In this document: positions 56,345 to 64,000 of the stretch, piece by piece
Layout: the number at the start of each line of letters is the position of its first letter
How positions within the stretch are numbered: position 1 is the stretch's first letter
DNA from: Litomosoides sigmodontis
Taxonomy: Eukaryota; Nematoda; Chromadorea; Rhabditida; Onchocercidae
Assembly (NCBI GenBank): GCA_963070105.1
Contig: OY718804.1
Coordinates: forward strand, 4,921,317-4,985,316
DNA length: 64,000 nt
Reading direction: 5' to 3'
Notes under the pieces: generated by a model
Database searches by the model: none
What the model was told of the DNA's origin: nothing
Seen by the model: the letters and a program-made list of their open reading frames with translations, nothing else
Made by a program: the position numbers and the translations under genes

Positions 56345-56667
56345 AACTTGTTGAAATTAAAAAAACGGAAAAATTCAGTTAATCAATTTTCCTTCAAAGG
56401 AGGGAATAATTTTTGTTTCTTTTCCATTTACACTAAAAAACACAAATGAATTATTTTGTTGTGAAAAAATATCAGCTGATTTATTAATTAGCAAAAGGAA
56501 AATATTAAAATTGAATATGAAGGGCTTTTTGGAAGTAACTAAGCTGCAAGCATTCATCGTACTAATTTGAGAGCAACAAATATATTTAATTCCAAATGAT
56601 TGAAATATTTCCAGAAACGGATACGGTAAGGCGAAAAATACCAACGTCCAATTTTTAATTCGAAAGC

Positions 56668-56705
56668 GTTTCGAACATGCAAAGTTAATCTTGCATGTTT
56701 GAAAT
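56668..56705. repeat. 15-bp hairpin, 8-nt loop
   Basis: Arms 56668-56682 and 56691-56705 pair over 15 positions with two G-T wobbles (as RNA), loop agttaatc. Confidence 0.7.
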
Positions 56706-57223
56706 TAAAAAATTCTTATTTCGAATTTGAAAAGGAAGATTTATTAATAACAATACAAGTTTAATTTGATGTCGAATTAGTTAAATACAATTCATGTCGT
56801 GAGATTTGCCTTGAGATTAACGGCTTTAAAATATATAATGAATAATGGTGCATTAGCTCAGTGAGAACAAATCAATTAATTAATTCATTAAAATAACTTC
56901 TAAGCACAGTGTGTATTATTTTGCAAATAGGACGTCAAAATATTAGTATTAATGTATCCCTTGAACTTTTACAGTACTTGCGATCCTTTCGCTCTAGCAA
57001 AACATTAAAATTTGCAAAACTCGTCAGGCTATCACCCGTCAAAACGTTAAAATGACGTAGGTTCACTCCAACACAAACAAAGTAACTCGCGATATTTGCA
57101 TGCTATCTGTTAGTTACCACATCACTAAAAATATGCCACTAATATTTGAAGTAACAAATTAATTCTGATATTGTCACGCCAATGATTCCCAATGCGTCAA
57201 CGTTACGTGACAATCTCGCGTAA

Positions 57224-57281
57224 CAACACGATAGCAAATTTTGTTCATTAGCATTTGCATGGTAAATTTGCTATGTTGTTG
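57224..57281. repeat. Imperfect inverted repeat, 18-bp arms
   Basis: Arms 57224-57241 and 57264-57281 pair as 5 bp, a 2-nt internal mismatch, and 11 bp, with a 22-nt loop. Confidence 0.65.
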
Positions 57282-57599
57282 GTCTGTTCGATATTTCCCA
57301 TCAATAAATGAAATATTGGCGTACTCTTGCATGCCAAATAGATATAGCTAAGTGGTGAAGCTAAAGTCAATGCGTAAACGAAATTTATTTTTAAACGTAT
57401 TAAATGTGTCATAGCTGATGGAATTTTATGCATAATTAGTAAATTCAATAAGAAAAAATTTGTTTCAAATTTAAAACGGTTGAATATACGGTAGGTAAGT
57501 GTAGGACTTCCATCGGAAAATTCCTTGGTGAATGTTAATGATGCAGCGGCATTTTATGCACAAAAGCAGTAATATGAAAATATATAAAATGTTTGTTTG

Positions 57600-57620
57600 C
57601 GTGTGTACACGCGTGTGTGG

Positions 57621-57656
<36 letters not shown>

Positions 57657-57658
57657 GG
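57600..57658. repeat. Compound (GT)n(GA)n microsatellite
   Basis: GT-rich run changing abruptly to a pure GA run; about 59 bases. Confidence 0.93.
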
Positions 57659-60353
57659 TGTAAAACAAGAATTTATAGAAATGTGCTAAAGGGAGGAGGA
57701 GAGCGGTGAGATGGGATGAATGAGGATGTGTAACCGAAATTAATGGTCTGCTACTAACGACTCGATCGTCCAGAAAGAGAGTGGTATTAAAAATTGAAAA
57801 ACCGGAACCGGTGGAACTCTTCTTGTCCTCGTTTACTTTTACCCGACCTATTTAAGTTTATTCTTGCACATATATTCCCTCAAAACATACAGAGAAATAT
57901 GAAAGAAATTTTCTGCTACTTTTTATTTTGCTTTTAGAGAGTAATTTAAAATATTTCTCTAATATTTTTATTACTTCTAAATAATAGGTAGTAATTGCAA
58001 AAAAAAATTGAAAAATTGCAGAATCCTAGTTAGAAGGAAATATAATGTGAGGAATTTTTGGTAAATTAATTGACAAGACATTGCCCAAAGTTTTATGAAA
58101 TTTTTTGTTAAACAAAAAAACATAAATGTTTGGAATAATTTGCAATAAATTGAAAACGAATTGATCAACGATCCATTGATAGATATTAACTGATAAATGA
58201 AATTGTTAGAATTAACTAAGCTAAAAATAAACTTTCCTTAATGTGAAGTATGAATATAATAGTATTTGAATTATTTTAAATTTGATACAAATAATTGAAG
58301 TTGTATTTTAGAAGAGAAGAACGGTGGTAAATTCGACAGTAAATTGTTGAGGAGTAGAGAGGAACCTGATTTATCGACCTCGGAAATTTGAATTCTGCTA
58401 CTTAATACTTTCAACTACTCGCTTTTTTTTCCTTAAATCGTAATCCCTCACTGCCACCATCATTATCATCATTATCGTTATCATAAACATCCAAACTGTT
58501 CATGCAATCGTAATCTCTTGCATCAATGAGCGGTTGCTGACAACAGCGATCATTTCTTTTCCTTCTCATTCTTTACTTATGGTTTGCACCAATCATGGCA
58601 ACTAAACGTTGTTTATTTAGTTTTAAAATTTAAATGAGTTGAAGTGGTGGGTTCGACGAAAGTACAAAGGTGTAAGTAAGAAGGACCGACCAGTTGAGGA
58701 AGACAATTTTCTACTTAAATGGTGAATAAACTACTCCATTTTACAATAACAAATTTGCAGCTTAAAAACGGCGATCTTTTAAATAAAAGACATTCTTCGG
58801 TCATTCCCAAATTACAGTACTTAAATACTCGATAAATTGATGATTTATGCAAATTGTGCTGCAAAAGTTTATCTGAAAGAGAAGGGAGTTGGAACAGTCT
58901 CCAATTGATAATTAAGCCATTCATGCAATTCAGCTTGCAACAAAGCATCCATACTGTATTTCTCTCCGACAATCACATCCCACAATTTTCTTTCAAATTT
59001 GAAACTAACGTAACTATCAAACTGCTGTATTTTCATTTTTTTTTTATCATTTGGTATTTTTAAACTTTGTTATAAATTAGCAATTAATGGTTAGATGCTA
59101 ATTTTTAACTTTCACATGATACTTCTCTATTTACATTAAATTTGTTGTTGAGGATATAATTGAGCGGATGATAGGATGGATGGTTGGTAATCATCGCTGA
59201 TGAGTGTGGTAGCAATTAGAAGCTACCGATAGATCATTCAGACGTATTATTGGCAAATTTTTAACAGTTTTTTTTTTGCCTAAAATAACCACGACCTTTG
59301 ACACTTCTAATTTCAATACGAATACATTAAATTATAGCTATCATTGACTGCTTCACACTTCTCTAAATGATAATTTACAAGCACTGAAATGCTCCTCGAA
59401 CTTACGTCAAAAATTTTTTATTGTTAAGTATTTTACCGTCAAGGAGGAAAAATTTCAATTAAAACAGTAGAAATTTTAACTTAGCTCACTCTTTTTCAAG
59501 TTGCTACTAGCAAAAAAGCGAAAACAATCGAAACGGATCGAATGCTTCTAATTTCATCGATTCGGCAAAGCAAAATGTCCAGCAATATCAGTTTTTGTTT
59601 TCTTTTTTGTCAAAAATCTAACGAAAATGACAGTCTCTAATGAGTGTTATGAATCAACCTGTCCAGTTCTGCACGATTTTATACATTTCAAGAAAGGCTA
59701 TTCAAAAGGTAACCATTTTCCTTTTATTCAAATAAGCATCGAAACATTAAAATTATTCATTCATTAAAGTTATTAATTGCCACGTATTCTTATTCCTATC
59801 TTGCAATGATGCCTCACCTAAGTGTATTTATATGTTAAATGTATTGAAACTGAAATTACTCGAACTCAAACATACTCATATTAAACCGTTCAATTTTAGT
59901 TATCCATAAAATTGAAAGAAACTGAAGACACGAAACTGTTAAGAAATGCATTTATGGTACAAATTTCGGATTTCTAAAAGAAGAACAACACTCCGATGGG
60001 ATTTAATAATTCATTGGTCATCGATTATTGCCCATTAATTAATAAGGTAAAATTATATAGGTAATGAGCAAATTAAGTTGACTTAAATTGCAGGAGACAC
60101 AAGCAATACTATTAAAAACGAGTGAAAGCTCAAGGTGATAAACGGAACAGAGTTAGCAAGAAAGATTACCTTCTCAAAAAGCTAGCGACTTACAATATCA
60201 GTTATGGTAATAACCGGTGCATAAACAACGGATAATAAGTAATGATTACTGAAAATGCTAAACCGTCAGAACAAACGACGACCAGCGTCGTAGTAAGGAT
60301 GGTAGTAACAGTAGTAGTTATTTAGAGAAATGCATATATTTTATGTTCACACG

Positions 60354-60396
60354 TCACACACACACCCACACACACACGCACGGACGCATACACACA
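60354..60396. repeat. (CA)n simple repeat, interrupted
   Basis: CA run broken by CCCA, CG and GGACGCATA units. Confidence 0.88.
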
Positions 60397-61379
60397 GGAA
60401 GGTATATAATTATTGGAAGATGTGATTTGATGGAGAATTTAATAAGGAAGAAATGCAGTAGTCAATGAAATGAGAATCGGAAGAGATCGGGAAGAAAATT
60501 TGCTTGCAGTGAACTGGGAATACAATCAAAGTGGACGGTTCTTTCTCTTTTTCTTTTCACTTGAGAGAATGTGACGAAATCTAATTTTCAATCGTAAAAG
60601 ATAGCAAAAACTAAAGAGATGAAAAATTAAAAGTTGAAGTTACATGATAATCAGACACTTTTCATCTTCGTTTATCATATCATCCGACACTGTTGCGGTT
60701 ATTTTCAACAAATTTCCACTTTTTTCCAAAAATTATTTCAATTTTGATGTCGCAGTAGCACATCTATGTAATCTGTGTAATACCTTCACTTTTTTAGTTG
60801 ATATGGAAAATTTATGGTTGTAAACAAAAGAGATCCGATTTTATTTTTTTTGGATCTGCAACCGACAAATACAAATAAAATAATTATATGCAAAATGTAA
60901 GAAACAAAGTATGTTATCTCAAACAACTAAAATAATGATAAAACTCTAAAAGTGATTTGAAAAAAAATAAAATTCATATAGAAAGAGTAAACGAACTACC
61001 TTGTTCTAAATTTCTTGTATGTAGTCGAAACTGAAATATTCTCAGTTAGAACGACACGTACGCAGAATTATACAATTTTAAGTTACAGAGTTCTCCAAAA
61101 AAGCTGTTCATCAAAAATCTTACTTGAATATCGCTTAGCTAGTCAGACTGAATAGCAGAATAAAATTCTCGGGCAAATTACCAGTAATTTAAAAGGCTTA
61201 AAACAGTGGCAATTTCCCCAATACGTTTAAACGACGGCAATATCAAGCTTAAATTTTTCAAAAGATTTGGTTAAAACGGCACAAATGAAGTTAGGAAGAA
61301 ACGTAAATATATTAAACGTACTTAGCAAGCAAATATTTTAAACACTAATTTCATTACAAGAAATGTCTGAAAGAAACAA

Positions 61380-64000
61380 TTATTCATCAAAAAAGGCCAG
61401 CTGAAAACTATCAATTTGCGGTTCCTTACGCTGCCACATGCCCAGGCCATTTTCGTGCAATTTTAAATGGAATGTTTGCAACGCCTGCTGATATACTATT
61501 TCGCTTTGTTTTGCTTCTGAACAACTCCAAACAGGCTTATACCCATCTACTTTAAGCATTGCCATAATGCGCGCCCAACTTTCGTACAATTCCGATTTAC
61601 AAAGACGTGATGGTGAACCAGTTACTGTGCGACCGGTAAATGGATCCAAACGTTCAATGGTTCCTAAAAAAGAAAAAACCTGATTAGAGATGCAAAATGT
61701 ACAACTTTAGGCGGGAAAACTTGGCTTGCTTGAAGTATAAGTGATATTCATATTGCCCACGTCTTCAAAAGCTTGGTTTAAAAGCTCAGAAAACTCATAC
61801 TAATTATCAGGCTTTGTTGTGAGCTGTAAAGGAAACGGTCATTAAAATATAAAATAGTATGACAAGTTCCAGTCAATATTTGCTAACCAATAAATTAACG
61901 TACCGGGAACCCAATACACTTGCGCAAATTTCAATCAAAGTTCATTGTCTAGTCGATAATGGTTGTAGTGGGAGTCAAATAGAACAACCGGAAAATTAGT
62001 AGGTTAAATAAATAAGATACCTATTCCCGAAACCCAGTTGTGATACATTTCTCCATGAGGCACTACACCTGTCTGAGAAGACTTCACCACCAGTTCACCT
62101 CGTCGCATATTACCAAATCGGAGCAGTACGGCTTGTGTGATAGCTTTGTCATTGGAGGGTGCACCAATGCAGAGATGTGTCATGAATATCGGTTCAAGAA
62201 GATGCGAAAGAAGTGCTCCTTGAAGTCCTCAAATACAAAAGGCATAAACACCAATAATCAAGTTATTGATAAAAAAAGGATGAGTTGATACTAACTTTCA
62301 TGATGAGTTAATAAGTATCCTGAATGAAATGAAATTTTTTAAATTTTGGGATGTTTATCAGTACCTGTCGATGCTCTTATTTCAATAAATTTCAATTTCT
62401 GGCCCTAAATGTTACTAATGAAAAAACTTTAAATTAAATCTAAAACTAAAAGTTTTATCATTATCATTGAGCTCCTTGCAATAAAATATAAAACAAACCC
62501 AGATAATTCCATTTCAACATTTTATCGGCCAAGCTCATCACATGAACATGTCCGGAATTCCTGATATCAGAGAAAGTTTGTGGGTTTTCTGGGGGGTCTT
62601 CCAATCGAACACCTCCCATATAGCATGATAATTTCTGTACTTCACCGCTAGAGCGCAAATTCGGTGGAAACGATACATATAGGACAACTTGGTAACCAGA
62701 CTAGAAATTGATAATTACTTTTGGAGAAAACCTTGAGAAAATAAACTGCGGGGGAAAAACAGCACAACTAGTGATTATCAATTCTATTTCATGCACTGGA
62801 AGACGTGGTAATTGGAAGGTTTAAATCACCAATAGAAAAAAAAAGTTAATAAGTCAAGCAAAAAATACTTTACGTGCAGCAGTAAGCGCGATATAATTAA
62901 CGAAAAGTGAAACAAACTTTGAGGCGGAATTTATTTGACGTTGGAGATTGCTCGATAACACTGTTTTCTGCATTATGGTTCCTTATTTGGCTGTGGAGGA
63001 AGAAAATAAATGCCCGACGTGCTAAGACGGTATCTAGAAAAATTTTTACAAGTATTCGAAAAACTACAAAATTAGTAATGTAAACATCAACAATTCAATT
63101 CAATTACATTAGACCTAATAGAACTGAATTTAACTCTAAAAAAGTTTTTACTTTGCATATGTATAAGTACATTGCCTTGCGCGTGTGCCAGAACTCGACC
63201 GTCAATAACGGCGTTACGACCTGCTCCAATCGCAACCAATTGTTTTTCACCATTTGGTGCAATTAAAACAAAGCTGAAACTAAGTACTTGAGGATGGCCT
63301 ACAGTAAAATCCATTTAAGTGTAAAGCGCATTTCAAGATTATTTTTAAGCTTTGAATAAGGATAAAGCTTACGCGGAAATATGAGTAGTTATAGGACATG
63401 CTTGCTGGTGGCATATCCCTTCATATTCCCGATGAACAAAAGTGCAGATGTCGGCGCAAAAAAGCGCATCTTCTTCGTTCCTCAGTTTTTTTATTGATAT
63501 CATTTCAAGAGCATTTTCAGCACAGAGATCGAACTGGAAGTGGTGAGAATAACATTTGCAAAGGACTATTAACGGTGAGAATAACAAAACACCTTTTTAA
63601 CCAAAACGTAAAAATTTTTTGTCAACAAAATTATTTCATCTATTCCAATTTCTATTGCAATTCACAACCTAATCTACAGTCCTACCCTCTTCATTTTGAG
63701 CTAGATCTTCGCAGTGGAAATTCTCCAAGATTCTAAAATTTGCAGTACAAGTGTGAGACTGGATTTCATGCACCTTTCCTTTAACAAAAATACACTTTTA
63801 GCCACGATACTACTTTCAAACTCTACTTATAACTAAATCATTAGATGATAAAAAAACCTATATGCTTTGATAAGCAACTTCCGCAGCACATCCCATAAAC
63901 AGCCTTTTTGGCGCTCCTTAAACAGATGTTTTCAAATTTCAATAGCTCAGAAACGAACATTAAATAACTTAGTCAATGCCTGTTCAGCAGCTGCACTTTT
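61380..64000 (-). CDS. adr-1: ADAR-family protein with catalytically dead deaminase domain (ADR-1-like, partial)
   Basis: C-terminal 379 residues of an adenosine-deaminase-acting-on-RNA protein; the N-terminus lies beyond the right edge. Exons: 63959->64000, 63373-63533, 63152-63279, 62918-63033, 62499-62700, 62021-62227, 61380-61663. The first piece (KSAAAEQALTKLFN) is the end of a dsRNA-binding domain. The deaminase domain follows; it aligns over its length, ending GLGMWQRKEPQIDSFQL. Key positions are altered: the HAE motif reads QNT (HMQNTVLARR, across the 63152/63033 junction), the PCG cysteine is Asn (YVSFPPNL), and the SCSDK cysteine is Leu (MSLADK). All three zinc ligands and the proton-shuttling Glu are therefore gone, so it should bind RNA without editing. 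C. elegans ADR-1 is a known non-editing regulator of ADR-2. The acceptor at 63280 was chosen by alignment over a nearby one that breaks the frame. Confidence 0.88.

Larger units (their letters stand above)
51994..61379. other. Gene-poor region upstream of lin-48
   Basis: About 9.4 kb without a convincing gene: the lin-48 promoter lies at its left end and the adr-1 3' flank at its right end. Short open frames (for example 53182-53454, 53998-54183) lack splice context, codon character or family similarity. It is rich in simple repeats (listed separately) and has two hairpins (56668-56705, 57224-57281) and one exon-like stretch (56246-56344). Long flanking DNA is common for developmental regulators, so a cis-regulatory role is the likeliest explanation; that is inference. 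Confidence 0.5.

Noticed and set aside
57471..57668. Minus-strand open frame through the GT/GA microsatellite
   Set aside because: Translation of a simple repeat (Ser-Leu and Thr-His runs), not a gene.
62040..62288. 82-codon plus-strand open frame
   Set aside because: Antisense to adr-1 exon 62021-62227.
63686..63732. Possible extra 47-nt adr-1 exon (acceptor TTTTAG, donor GAGG|GTAGG)
   Set aside because: Its phases (needs 2 bases before, leaves 1) do not fit between the phase-0 ends at 63959 and 63533.

Overview
The window looks like nuclear DNA of a nematode, most likely a filarial or other spirurid. It is strongly AT-rich. Genes are broken into many short exons with TTTCAG-type acceptors, protein families match nematode and metazoan single-copy genes, and five of the genes have an AG acceptor 8-27 bases in front of the start codon, as expected for spliced-leader trans-splicing. 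The filarial assignment is inference. All genes were rebuilt by hand from splice sites, reading phase and family alignment, and exon coordinates are given in each entry.

Layout, left to right: (1) 1-1049 (+), 3' end of a RIG-I-like Dicer-related helicase; (2) 2522-3323 (-), MLX-like bHLH-zip factor (mxl-2); (3) 5558-10850 (-), complete 18-exon mRNA export receptor NXF-1; (4) 14439-24654 (+), complete 29-exon Flightless-I homolog (LRR plus gelsolin repeats); (5) 25479-31210 (-), 16-exon anaphase-promoting complex subunit 5; (6) 32794-35044 (-), M-Ras-like GTPase; (7) 37350-38564 (+), tentative small multi-pass membrane protein; (8) 39889-48221 (+), a protein of four tandem ankyrin modules with a C-terminal Dpy-30 motif; (9) 48854-51993 (-), OVO/LIN-48 zinc-finger factor; (10) 52-61.4 kb, a gene-poor stretch with microsatellites and hairpins, probably regulatory; (11) 61380-64000 (-), C-terminal part of an ADAR-family protein whose zinc-binding and catalytic residues are all replaced (ADR-1-like pseudoenzyme).

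The genes are mostly unrelated housekeeping and developmental genes, not one pathway. A dsRNA-sensing helicase and an ADAR-like dsRNA-binding protein lie at opposite ends, with the mRNA exporter between, but nothing shows that they work as a unit. No tRNA, rRNA, CRISPR or transposase gene was recognised. The most unusual items are the deaminase-dead ADAR domain, the modular ankyrin/Dpy-30 gene with non-canonical splice donors at homologous positions in two of its modules, and a possible 33-base cassette exon that would break its Dpy-30 motif.
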